64,000 bases of DNA. Source: Trichomonas vaginalis G3. Its lineage: Eukaryota; Parabasalia; Trichomonadida; Trichomonadidae. Both the position numbers and the translations under genes were made by a program. The notes under the pieces were generated by a model that saw nothing but the letters and a program-made list of their open reading frames with translations, searched no databases and was not told where the DNA came from. Location of the stretch: positions 11,996,082-12,060,081 of the forward strand of contig NC_067207.1 in the NCBI RefSeq assembly GCF_026262505.1, in the 5' to 3' direction. Below, piece after piece: positions 50,701-59,505 of this stretch; position 1 is the stretch's first letter; each line of letters begins with the position of its first letter.

Positions 50701-53700
50701 ATGAAAATTTGATCAATTACATGTCTATCATCACTGATGAGTTCATCGCTTGTTTAAGTGACCATTTGACAGACCAACCAAATCCTGTCACTTCACTTCA
50801 CTTGGCAGAAATATTCTTCCAAATGATTGAACAGAATCAGAACAATTTGAACATGATTTTGAAGACAATCGACAAAATGTTAATGTTCAATTTGTATCCA
50901 GAAGAATTGAAGCCAAAACTGACACATTTTCTGATAAACCGTTTCTTTACATACGACAACGATTTCATCAGAAACGAGTCATTCCACAGCGCAGTTAATT
51001 GTCTGACGAAATTAACTGACATCAAAGAAAACGGTGTCAATTTGTTGCATCAAAGTTTGTTGTCACATTTCGACGGTTTGAAACCGTTTTCCAGTTATAG
51101 TTCGAGAAATGATGCCTGTTTGATTTCCAGTGCTAACAGAGTTGGATTAACAAATCTCGGCGCAACATGTTACATGAATTCTACTTTGCAACAGATATTT
51201 GCAATTCCTGCTTTGAGACAAATCATCATCAATTACAAAGGAAGTGATGATGTATTGAGGGAATTGTCATATCTGTTTACGAGATTGCAGTATTCTACCT
51301 GTAAAACAGAGTCCGCTTTCGAACTCACCAAATATTACAAATGGTGGGGTCAGCCCTTAAATTTAAGGGAGCAACAAGATGCCGTTGAATTCATTGACAG
51401 TTTAGTCACGAATCACCTCATGGAAGATAAAGAGATTGGAAAGAGCGTGAGGGATATCTGCCAGGGACAAATGAGATACCACGTTGATGGCATGGATGTC
51501 GACTACCACGACACAACATCAACACAGGATTATACTTGTTTGGAAGTCGAAATAACCCCAGAAACAACAAAATTGTCAGATTGTATTGAAAAACTGACAC
51601 GACCAAATTACTTCACCGACCAAACATCTAAGTATAACACAGAGACAATTGGAGCGATCAATGCCATAAGAAGGTGTTTCATTGACAAAGCTCCTCCAAT
51701 ATTAATTGTCCATGTAAAAAGATTCGATTACGACCACATAAAACAGCAAAGAATCAAAATCAACACCCATTTGGAAGTTCCTCTTGAATTGGACATTTCC
51801 CCTGCAGCTGAGCAAGACAAACAGTACTCCAAGTACAAGTTAAACGGTGTTGTTGTCCACAGAGGAATCAACGCGTTGGGCGGTCATTACGTTTCTTATG
51901 TCCAGAGAAATGAGGATGAAATGTGGACTTTGTTTAACGATGAAGATGTCTCCGTTGTTTCTAAAGATGTAATGTTCAATGAGACAAATGGTTCTGATAC
52001 ATCCGTTGGATACATTCTTTTCTACGTCCTCCCAGAAATGATGGAAGAAAAAACTTTTGAACCTGATGAAAAAGTCAAAAGTGAAGTCGATTCAAAGAAC
52101 GCGGAAAATCGTCTGAAAACACTTTACTTCAATGACAATTACTATGACATGATGATGTGCTTGAGTAAAATGACTTCCAATGACTTTGATGATATTTTAA
52201 TGTCATTTTCCGTGAAAATGCTTCCTTTCTCTCCTTTCTGCTCGAAATGCAGTGATTTCATGACTTATTTGCTTCCGAAAATCACTCCATCATTTGTGGA
52301 TCTGTTGGATGAAGACTACTTCAAGGTCTGTACATTCGAATGCCCTCATGATTCCTTTAGAAAAGGTTTCTGCAATTTGTTGACGAAATCTTTGACAGAC
52401 GAAAATGTCGACAAAGTTTTCAATTTGAGTTTCAAATTGGTTGACATTTTATTGTCCGATTCAAACCACATGGATGATACATTCCATGTTCTGCACTCTG
52501 TATTGATGTCTTCCCAAAAATCTTATGATTCTTACATCAATCAAATTCGAGACAGAGTTTCTCAATTTTTGATTGAAGACATTTCAAATTATTTGGCCGC
52601 AAACAGTCAAATGAAACGTCAGTACTTCTTCAGCGGATTAAACATGAGTTACGCTTTGAAGTTGTGTGCGACATTCGATGCTGTTCCATCTGATTTGATG
52701 AAAGAATCATTTTTAGTTGACATCGCGACATCAACAGCTTCTCAACCTGAAGCAATTGCGGAATACGTCAAGAAGTTCTTCTCCGAGGACATGTTCTTGA
52801 ACTTCATTCGCCAGCACGGAAGAATCTTCAGGCCTCACAGGTTGTTCACTCTTTTGACAACTGCTTGTCCAGAGAAATGCATGCAAACATTCATGACTAT
52901 GCAGATACAAGCGATTAAAGCTGATGACTTGGAAACAGACAGGTCAACGGCAATTGCTATCTGTGCAGCAACAGAACAATGCACGAAAGATGCAATTATA
53001 AATCACAGGGAACAATGGATTGACAGATTTTTGTTTTCTGACAATGTAAATGTCAGAACCAATGCTGTTGCGATTATTTCGCATATCATAGGTGATGAAT
53101 CACTTAAGATATTGTCATCCATTTATATCAACCAGGAGATGTATATCCAGCAACCTCCTTTCAAGCAGAATGATGACAAAGAACAAATCCACATTTTGTC
53201 AAATCTCTTCTGCCAAACATTATTAGATTTAGTTCCACAACTCCTCAAACAACTTCGAGTTGACGTCAAAACTAAGAAAGCGCAAATGCTCGAGAACAAA
53301 CCGATCAGAGCAAATGAGTTTGTTGAGTTACTCGTTGAGTTGTTACCTCTTACGAACACGAAATTGCCTGTTGAAACAATTTCATGTTTGTTGAATCCAA
53401 TCAACCATTTGTCGATACAATGCACAGCGGCAGCCAACATAATACAGATCTTCTTGAGATGCAAGATCATTATTTCGAATGAAGAAATCATTGAATGCGT
53501 AAAAGGTGCAAAACTTGGAGCTAAAAAGTCACGATCTGTTTGTGAATTCCTTGAATACTTCATTCCTTACACATATCTTTTACCAACAATTCCAGAAGAA
53601 GTTGTTTCTTACTACTTACAACAAATCTTGTTTGCAAAACCAAAGAACATCCACAAGATCTATAAAATGGTTGATGAATTGATTGTCTACTTGTGCAAGA

Positions 53701-53969
53701 AATCTCCATGTAACTCACAAGTTTTGGCTTACATCGACACGAAGTTGAAAGTCTCTTGCCAACAGAACCTTCCTAATGTCTGCATCGCACTGAGCTCTCT
53801 TGGAGAGAAGAGAGACATTTACCAGTATTTCATTGACGCAGTCGACGAAAACGATGTCACAAGAACAACAGATGAAATCATCGATCTTGTTCTGGCAGGA
53901 CATATAAAGAACATGCGACGACAGACATTGCAAGATGCTTTGACTCGTGAAAGAGAAGATGACAAGTAA
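47712..53969 (+). CDS. Giant ubiquitin-specific protease, USP9X/USP24-like
   Basis: The 2,085-residue protein has a helical ARM/HEAT-like N-terminal half, a ubiquitin-like domain near residues 686-757 (FTVNLDVGSESTIGCVCEKV to DSFGDNMSLEIKY), the USP catalytic domain at about 1140-1440, and a helical C-terminal part. The Cys box GLTNLGATCYMNS has the nucleophile at C1153, QQDAVEF follows, and the His box GGHYVSYV has H1392, with WTLFNDEDVS after it. This order is that of USP9X/USP24/USP34, which remove ubiquitin from substrates. ATG 47712 gives the longest form; a second ATG at 47808 (MLDPEDNFDSWLALVRD) starts where the family-like helices begin and may be the true start, since the 32 residues before it look random. 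Confidence 0.92.
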   Translation: MTDKYGLFCFSIKTSYYTQKPQLLPTKKKSKKMLDPEDNFDSWLALVRDLIDDPDQFEPFYPGFLRLFDCISKTGFLPEEITQEPDIFVKNQFLLTKLLYIEKPSSRQQKLIQKFFTLLLKLSLIGFGYGEQALMSLATTIITITEWPLYNSGRRHLYQQLCSAFIGLGAPNILIEYMCNRCQNFKLFNESLAIYSTIAKFDDNFNFDNVVVRITHSIQKILDLTWNSNGYMELPKALEHFRAILPETKGDADYLLDQLTPILEKFIVQNSFDQRRIFLVVLQQLINDKYLAEPTAFFVKGHPDILKNFQFHTQFGEALGDILTGVAKYGLLEKEIIRKVWSLHSSRYDTEVEPFIKMFVKMAETAKDDTLSEVVGCILSSDNSNKVWFNTVDKLITKVGERPNLTNEVTQIKNTLWTIAFDSNHPCRKNGRESLLNIIGNKPDMATFKAIMTEEQRTDIDSETRIYCYQLMRDIIEFKLKVPPEVFKVVVGRCIEAIFNSRPIPDEFFAFLTNTYKSLRLNFETEFLQQIIRLRKTSDKIYPFINSLCDNDLIETEVMNELIDGIPLSEFDYGFYSFIDHFMGLLNFNQNDVITKLPLQNEELLWRFSLEESPMREKFVDLLCNMYDSNDGNELTDEMMIAEFIKHWSVLECEDTKKLNLLISFISCIEDKIDTEVPPRFPDKFIVKLTCTSTEPEFTVNLDVGSESTIGCVCEKVAKQRDVKVSTILAFSKGNELNRSTKLKDLDSFGDNMSLEIKYRTSKKGKRSHKRNCWPSLYLKQTEYPSQFYLRLKTNGESIIYDILSRLQTVEPSHEILKPMLEGINCQTGAFDENNTYFFLYNLTTFVNYFLDENTKQKATDCTRKFFVDNYFCLIFGNIRKNFLDKSNFRDILFELMRFFRYYQPINEQVFKNMFFELLELGNDIDEKVTLSKMESKIMFNHINQTIEYQFQTKKRILQLDNASKHIFNMLLLPDQRKRNLAKNAFEAISFPLDLFNENLINYMSIITDEFIACLSDHLTDQPNPVTSLHLAEIFFQMIEQNQNNLNMILKTIDKMLMFNLYPEELKPKLTHFLINRFFTYDNDFIRNESFHSAVNCLTKLTDIKENGVNLLHQSLLSHFDGLKPFSSYSSRNDACLISSANRVGLTNLGATCYMNSTLQQIFAIPALRQIIINYKGSDDVLRELSYLFTRLQYSTCKTESAFELTKYYKWWGQPLNLREQQDAVEFIDSLVTNHLMEDKEIGKSVRDICQGQMRYHVDGMDVDYHDTTSTQDYTCLEVEITPETTKLSDCIEKLTRPNYFTDQTSKYNTETIGAINAIRRCFIDKAPPILIVHVKRFDYDHIKQQRIKINTHLEVPLELDISPAAEQDKQYSKYKLNGVVVHRGINALGGHYVSYVQRNEDEMWTLFNDEDVSVVSKDVMFNETNGSDTSVGYILFYVLPEMMEEKTFEPDEKVKSEVDSKNAENRLKTLYFNDNYYDMMMCLSKMTSNDFDDILMSFSVKMLPFSPFCSKCSDFMTYLLPKITPSFVDLLDEDYFKVCTFECPHDSFRKGFCNLLTKSLTDENVDKVFNLSFKLVDILLSDSNHMDDTFHVLHSVLMSSQKSYDSYINQIRDRVSQFLIEDISNYLAANSQMKRQYFFSGLNMSYALKLCATFDAVPSDLMKESFLVDIATSTASQPEAIAEYVKKFFSEDMFLNFIRQHGRIFRPHRLFTLLTTACPEKCMQTFMTMQIQAIKADDLETDRSTAIAICAATEQCTKDAIINHREQWIDRFLFSDNVNVRTNAVAIISHIIGDESLKILSSIYINQEMYIQQPPFKQNDDKEQIHILSNLFCQTLLDLVPQLLKQLRVDVKTKKAQMLENKPIRANEFVELLVELLPLTNTKLPVETISCLLNPINHLSIQCTAAANIIQIFLRCKIIISNEEIIECVKGAKLGAKKSRSVCEFLEYFIPYTYLLPTIPEEVVSYYLQQILFAKPKNIHKIYKMVDELIVYLCKKSPCNSQVLAYIDTKLKVSCQQNLPNVCIALSSLGEKRDIYQYFIDAVDENDVTRTTDEIIDLVLAGHIKNMRRQTLQDALTREREDDK

Positions 53970-54054
53970 TCTATTTTTTTTATTTTATTTTTTTTCATTG
54001 ATGTTTCTAAACTTTTATTTTGTAATTATAACTAACAAACAAACAAAATTTATA

Positions 54055-55353
54055 TAGGGTGTCCAAAGGTGCGTTTAGCACAGCGCTCTATATGAGACTA
54101 TTAAAGGAGATATATGCTGATTATAAATATATAATAAAAAATATGAATATATGTATATAATGAGTATGTTGTATTTTGGCGCCATGCCGGGATATAAAAT
54201 GAATTTTGAGACAAGAGGCGGTTTCGCGGGAAATTTTGGCGGGATTTTTTTCATTTTTTTAATGAATCATAAAGAAAACATCCTCGCTCTTGCAAAAAAA
54301 TGCAAAGACTGTAAAAAAATCTACGAGACATTGGTAAAATGCTTCGGTATGGATGCTCCTAGCTATTCCACGTAACGTATCATGTTAGGATGTATCACTT
54401 CATGAACAAAAAGGCGCCCATCATAAAAATTGACAAAAATCGCCGGATCAAAGAAAAATCAAAGCAATTCTTCAAGCGCTAGATGAAGACCCAAGAGCAT
54501 CACTCAGAAGGATAGAGGAGATGACAAAGATACCACGTACAACAGTCAGTTATTATCTGCACAATTATTTGAACTACAAACTAGCGTATACACGTTGGGT
54601 TCCGCACAACCTTAATTCAGTTCAAAAAAAATCTAGAGTCCAATTTTCGAAAGAGCTCCTCTCTATATTGGGTGCGTATCAATCCAAGAAGTTTCGCTTT
54701 TTAGTAACAGGGGACGAGTCTTGGTTTCAATATGCAACAGAAGCCAAAATCATGTGGATCCCGAAGGATGAAAATCCGCAAACATTCCCGAAGAAAAAAT
54801 TGACACACCAATGAAGATGTTGTCGGTTTTTTGGGGCGTGAATGGCATCATCGCAATTGATATTCTTCAAAAACCTAATACGATGAATGCTCAGTATCTA
54901 ATTGACAATGTTCTTACTCAAATTATCAATTCTGATGAGTTTGAGAAATCCAAACAAAAAACAAAAGTTTGCAATTCATTTTGATAATTCAAGAGTTCAC
55001 AAAAGTCATAAGGTAATGAATTACTTGGTGGAAAACAATGTCAAAGTTGTTCCAAACCCAATTTATTCACCTGATATTGCACCCTCTGACTTTTATTTAT
55101 TCGGCACGCTAAAAAAGAGAGCTGAAGGACGCGAATTCGCGAGTCCAGATGATCTTGAAAATTTTGTAAGAGAGCAATTTGAGCAATTTTCTCATGATGA
55201 TTTAAAGCGTGTCTTTCAAGCCTGGATCGATCGCTGCGAACGCGTGATTGAATCCAATGGTGATTATATTTAAATAAACTTTATATATATGTAACTTGTT
55301 TATTTCTATTTGCAGTATTCAGGTTTGTGCTAAACACACCTTTGGACACCCTA
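54055..55353. mobile_element. Mariner-family DNA transposon (Tvmar1-like), decayed
   Basis: The element is 1,299 bp with 28-bp terminal inverted repeats (TAGGGTGTCC at each end, one mismatch) and TA duplicated at 54053-54054 and 55354-55355. Size, TA target and the transposase remnants are those of mariner, and Tvmar1 is the abundant member in T. vaginalis. The transposase is broken by several frameshifts, so this copy is inactive. Confidence 0.92.
54263..55273 (+). pseudogene. Mariner transposase remnant (DD34D type)
   Basis: Pieces in three frames can be followed. From ATG 54263, MNHKENILALAKKCKDCKKI is the start of the DNA-binding part. From about 54463, DEDPRASLRRIEEMTKIPRT includes the second helix-turn-helix, then WVPHNL and VTGDESWF with the first catalytic Asp. 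From about 54967, IHFDNSRVHKSHK has the second Asp and YSPDIAPSDFYLFGTLKK the third, the mariner DD34D layout, ending at 55273. At least three frameshifts (in 54375-54463, near 54800 and near 54960) prevent a full product. Confidence 0.88.
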
Positions 55354-55355
55354 TA

Positions 55356-56185
55356 CTAAACATGTAATATAATCATTATACCTCAAATTTTTGAGCTTCA
55401 CCCTAGGTGTATACGTGATATCACACCCTCCAAATTGTTTTGGGACATGAAAAAAATTGAATTATTGTATATATAGTGCGGAAATTAAAAATTATCGTTT
55501 GGGGACTTTCTGAGACTCTATTTGCCAGAAAGTATATATTTGTAAGCTTTCTAACACTAATAATATTTTGGCCTTTCAAAGTTTTTGATATTGTGGGGTT
55601 TTTGTCAACCTTATAAAAAGATGATCAGGTGCTTTAAACTTATCACAATAAGGACAAAAGTTAGTTTATTTTGTATTTATAACTGACAAAACAGATTTTT
55701 TTTTCTTTGTAAAGGATATATTTTCGTCCAAATAAAATTCAACTCTCCCTGACTTGGGAAGTAGATTTCCCCATCTGACATGTGTTGACAAAAAGGTATT
55801 TCTAAAGCATATGATCATTTTTGTTTTTAATGTTATCCAGCATTTGAATCGAAAATAATCGATTGCTTGTGATTTTTCATTTCCCTCAAAATTCAAATAA
55901 TTAATTTATCAAATTTTGTCATATAATCAATTTATACAATATATATATATTACAACCAGAGGACTTCATTACTACTGGCTGTTTTAGGATATACAATTAA
56001 CAAAGGAATTAAAATGAATATTGACAAAATATCCACAGGTGCCAGACCATCATCACGCCAGTATTTATCATCATTGCTATTAAATTCTTCTATTAAAAAG
56101 TCTTCACTTTCATCGTCATGAGATATGTGATTTATTTTACACATCTTGATAAAACATGTAATATGTAATATTATATGCACGATTA
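55356..56185. other. Spacer between mariner and the beta-lactamase-like gene
   Basis: It is AT-rich. A minus-strand frame from ATG 56144 to 55950 (MCKINHISHDDESEDFLIEE, then a hydrophobic IFILIPLLIVY) could be a 64-residue acidic membrane peptide, but it has no promoter or relatives here; I leave it unsupported. Confidence 0.4.
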
Positions 56186-57874
56186 TTAAAACGTTTCAAT
56201 ACAATATAATGTAATTAGTCCATAAATAATAGCTAAAACTTTTCTTCTCACACAAATTCTATTTTGTATTAAGTTTCGATGAGATAACACTAATGATATT
56301 AACATCAATGTATAGGTCACAATTCGGATTATTAGAAATCTGAGCGCAAAAATAGGAAATTCTATACATCTTAAAAATATTAATAATTCCAAACCTATTG
56401 TTAAAGGAAAAATATCTAAACCAAACAGAAAAGTATCCGATTTGAAGAAGTTATCATCATTTAATGTTGAAAAATAGTCAAAATTTTCATAACATTCGTC
56501 TAAGATGCATAACCCATTGACTTGTCCTTCTTGATTATGTGTAAATGTAATTTGATATTTACCAGTATACGGCCATTTGCTAATGTTACTATTTGTGAAC
56601 ACGTTATCCTCCGAAATATTATAAATATCACCTAAGAATGAGAATTGTTTTCTTCCATCATAAATAAGAAGTTGATAATGTTTGTTAAGATCATGACGTT
56701 TGAAGAAACCTCTGTGAACAATATTTGTTGGACGATAATAGCTACTTATATAATAAGATATAACTTTTTCATTTGATGGATTATATAGTCCCCATAGTGT
56801 GCGATGAAATGATTTTGAAATGACATATTCGTCTTGCAGGTTCGACATTCCGACATAACTGAATCCGTATTCAGGAAGGAGAGAGATGTATGCTGTGTAT
56901 CCAACATTGTTTCCTCGGTGATCGTATCCTTTTATCCTCCCCGAGTAGTATTGTTGGAAAAGACCATGTGATATCCTCTCGTCTTTCTTCGTTATGTTGT
57001 AAAACTCAGAAAGAGTAGAGATATTCTTGAATAGTGGTGTCGAGTTGTTCGTACCGACGAGCGCGTTTGCGAAAATCGAGAGATCAGATATTGTCGACAG
57101 TGCTGATCCAGAAGGGTAGAACTGGTTCGAATAGTACTCGGTCTCTTCGATTCTGTTTCTCTTGCTGTTGAATGCATAAGGTTTAGCTTCGTTTACGAGA
57201 ATATCTTCTGAGATGTCATTCCGCATAGGATCGATCGAAGATCTTCTCATACCAAGTCTGTCGAATATATTCTTCTTGACGTATTCGGAGTACTTCATAT
57301 TAGAAACTTTATCAACGATAAGACCCTCGACGGCGAGACCGTAGTCAGAATAAGAGACGAATGTCCCAGGTCTGCAGAACTGCCTAGGCTCGTTCTTCTT
57401 GATGACGTCCTCGAGGTCGATATCGATCTTAGATCCGGGGACGATCGATTTCTCTGCAGTATCATCCCAGCACGTGTCGTGGTTCATCAGGTTGATGATC
57501 TTTACTGGATCTTCGTATGTCATCCTCTTGAAGAAATTCTTACCGAGGTGTTTCTTGATGTCGTCTTCTAGGTCGAGCTTACCATCCTCGTAGAGCTGCA
57601 TGATTGATACGTGAACTAAGACTGCACTGACAGACGACCATGGGTACAATGTTTCGTTGTTAGCAATCTTTCGTTTCGATATGTCTGAGAATCCAGTAAC
57701 ATCGCTGTATATGTTTTGTCCTCTATAGTTGACAGAGACTGCACCACTCACAAAATTGTTATTCTTAGACTCGTTGACTATTTTCATGAAGACATCCTTG
57801 AATGAATCCGATGATATGTTGTTTGGTGTGATCACAGACTCTGATATACACACCAAAAGACACACTAATATCAT
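56186..57874 (-). CDS. Beta-lactamase-fold (serine hydrolase, S12/PF00144-like) membrane protein lacking the catalytic Lys
   Basis: ATG 57874 gives 562 residues: a signal peptide (MILVCLLVCISES), a class C beta-lactamase/D-peptidase-like domain (residues 25-345 or so), a smaller beta domain, and three or four C-terminal membrane segments from about residue 470. Family landmarks are recognisable: the SxxK site reads S81-V-S-A84, the YxN site reads YSDYG (about 174), and HRGNNVGYTAYISLLPEYG corresponds to the third motif. Because SxxK has Ala instead of Lys, hydrolase activity is unlikely; a binding or structural role at the surface or in the ER is more plausible. Codons are more GC-rich at 57000-57800 than around. 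PF00144 genes are mainly bacterial, so lateral transfer in the past is possible. Confidence 0.8.
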   Translation of the reverse strand: MILVCLLVCISESVITPNNISSDSFKDVFMKIVNESKNNNFVSGAVSVNYRGQNIYSDVTGFSDISKRKIANNETLYPWSSVSAVLVHVSIMQLYEDGKLDLEDDIKKHLGKNFFKRMTYEDPVKIINLMNHDTCWDDTAEKSIVPGSKIDIDLEDVIKKNEPRQFCRPGTFVSYSDYGLAVEGLIVDKVSNMKYSEYVKKNIFDRLGMRRSSIDPMRNDISEDILVNEAKPYAFNSKRNRIEETEYYSNQFYPSGSALSTISDLSIFANALVGTNNSTPLFKNISTLSEFYNITKKDERISHGLFQQYYSGRIKGYDHRGNNVGYTAYISLLPEYGFSYVGMSNLQDEYVISKSFHRTLWGLYNPSNEKVISYYISSYYRPTNIVHRGFFKRHDLNKHYQLLIYDGRKQFSFLGDIYNISEDNVFTNSNISKWPYTGKYQITFTHNQEGQVNGLCILDECYENFDYFSTLNDDNFFKSDTFLFGLDIFPLTIGLELLIFLRCIEFPIFALRFLIIRIVTYTLMLISLVLSHRNLIQNRICVRRKVLAIIYGLITLYCIETF

Positions 57875-58247
57875 TTAATTTTTTAAAAAGATATTGTAAA
57901 ATTGTAAATTTTTTTAAATTTTATTTTCAATATCTTTTACAAAAGTTTTCTGTCACGTTTTAAAATTTTCTTATACAACATTGTTTTTATATTTTTGTAA
58001 TTTTAAGGGTCGCCTCTACTCGCTACCTATACGGGCGTGAATTGTTTAAATTGTACTAATTATATAGGAATATTTTCGTCTTTGTATTACCTTTCACATA
58101 GTCAAATATAGTCAGAATACCTTTATACAGGACAGTAATAGTATGCAATATTAAGAATCAGAGTTATGATTGCTTTGAAGAAGAAGAAGCGAAGTGACTT
58201 AGAAGGTTTAATTAAACCGCCAGAGATCCGATTTCTGGAATAAAATA
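57875..58247. other. Spacer
   Basis: The 373 bp include a TTAAGGGT at about 58003 that recalls the ends of the TTAA elements, but no partner end was found. A GAA repeat lies near 58178-58190. Confidence 0.45.
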
Positions 58248-59138
58248 TCATTGGGCAATTCGTAAAAAGAGTTCGCGAACGTTTGCTCCTGTCTTTGCTG
58301 ATGTTTCAATATAAAATGCTGCTCCATGAGATTTGGCAAAGTTCATTGCCTCTTCAGATGTGACGACTCTATTTTCATCACAATCTTTTTTATTACCCAC
58401 GATAACAAATTTAATACCGGGAGTTGCATTTTTAATAATTTCTGTATACCAACTCTCTAAATCTTTAAAGCTGGCTTTATTAGTTAGATCAAAGCAAATT
58501 AGTGCAAAATCTGTCGATTTATAAAAATTTGAAGTAATTGTACGATACTTTTCTTCTCCAGCTACATCCCAAATATGTAGTAGTATTCGTCCTTTTTGAT
58601 TATGAATGTAATAATAAGAAAAACATAAACCAATTGTTTTTGGAGTATTAACTGTAAAAACATTTTTAATTAATCTATTCAGTAAGCATGTTTTGCCAAC
58701 TTCCGTATCACCCATAACAACAAGTTTAAGTATTCTTTTTTCACTTGCAATACTTTCTATATCGATTCTAGCACAAAGTTCTTCAGGTTCATCAGATGAT
58801 GATGTTTCACTTAAAATATCTAGAGAATGATCACTGTTTTCTTGAGTTTGATTCTTTTCATTTTGAAGTTCTTTAATTTGTTGTTCAAGCTTTATGATTT
58901 CTTCTGCATAATCATGCATTTCATTATCATTTTCCTTTAAAAAATCAATAATATCATCAAATATATTGAATTTCATGTATTTTTTGACAGCTTTAAGAAC
59001 GGTAAAGACGTCGTCGATGTTTTGGATAGTAACATTCGCATTTCGTGTGCAGGTATATAATTCGTTGGTATTGATAGTTGGTGATGATAGTTCGAGAAGA
59101 GAAAGGAACTGAGTTGTTGTTAATTTTGAATATTTCAT
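58248..59138 (-). CDS. Rab-like small GTPase with N-terminal extension, no prenylation motif
   Basis: The 296-residue protein combines an N-terminal region of about 135 residues with a Ras-superfamily domain. The extension has a helical module (FLSLLELSSPTINTNELYTC to FDDIIDFLKEND) I do not recognise, then a coiled coil (YAEEIIKLEQQIKELQNEKN) and a Ser/Glu-rich linker. The GTPase motifs are G1 GDTEVGKTCL (about 142), G2 TIG, G3 WDVAGEEKYR, G4 GNKKDC and G5 ETSAKTG, and RYRTI/YYK-like spacing is Rab-type. G3 has Glu where Rabs have the catalytic Gln. The protein ends FLRIAQ with no C-terminal cysteines, so the normal double prenylation is impossible. A regulatory or scaffold GTPase is likely. 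Confidence 0.82.
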   Translation of the reverse strand: MKYSKLTTTQFLSLLELSSPTINTNELYTCTRNANVTIQNIDDVFTVLKAVKKYMKFNIFDDIIDFLKENDNEMHDYAEEIIKLEQQIKELQNEKNQTQENSDHSLDILSETSSSDEPEELCARIDIESIASEKRILKLVVMGDTEVGKTCLLNRLIKNVFTVNTPKTIGLCFSYYYIHNQKGRILLHIWDVAGEEKYRTITSNFYKSTDFALICFDLTNKASFKDLESWYTEIIKNATPGIKFVIVGNKKDCDENRVVTSEEAMNFAKSHGAAFYIETSAKTGANVRELFLRIAQ

Positions 59139-59505
59139 GATTGTTTTAATGTCTTTGAGATCGAATATATCATAGAAATTTTCATTTTAAATATAATCAT
59201 TGATGTGAGCACCAATGTATTCGAAATTCAGAGTAACACTCATTTCAAATGTTGTAACTTTACAAAAAAAAATTCCAACACAATTTTTGATTATTCTGTT
59301 AAATCCTTATAAAATATTTGTAAAGCAAAGCACCGACCAAATAGCGAAAACGTTATAGTTAATCGACTGAGAATATTCATTTTAGCAAGCCAAGAAGGAA
59401 GTTGTTGATAATTAAATATTTTATGAATAAAAATAATAACCAAATAAAATAATATATAGATAAAAAGTTACAAATTACAATATATATATATATATAAATA
59501 TAAAA
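59139..59505. other. Spacer
   Basis: The 367 bp between two minus-strand genes hold a (TA)n run near 59478-59496 and nothing else I can identify. Confidence 0.55.

Noticed and set aside
55666-55896. 76-codon minus-strand frame after the mariner
   Set aside because: It opens with TTG, has no promoter signal and no recognisable content.
58003-58030. TTAAGGGTCGCC as the end of a third TTAA element
   Set aside because: Only the TTAAGGGT part agrees and no matching inverted end was found nearby.
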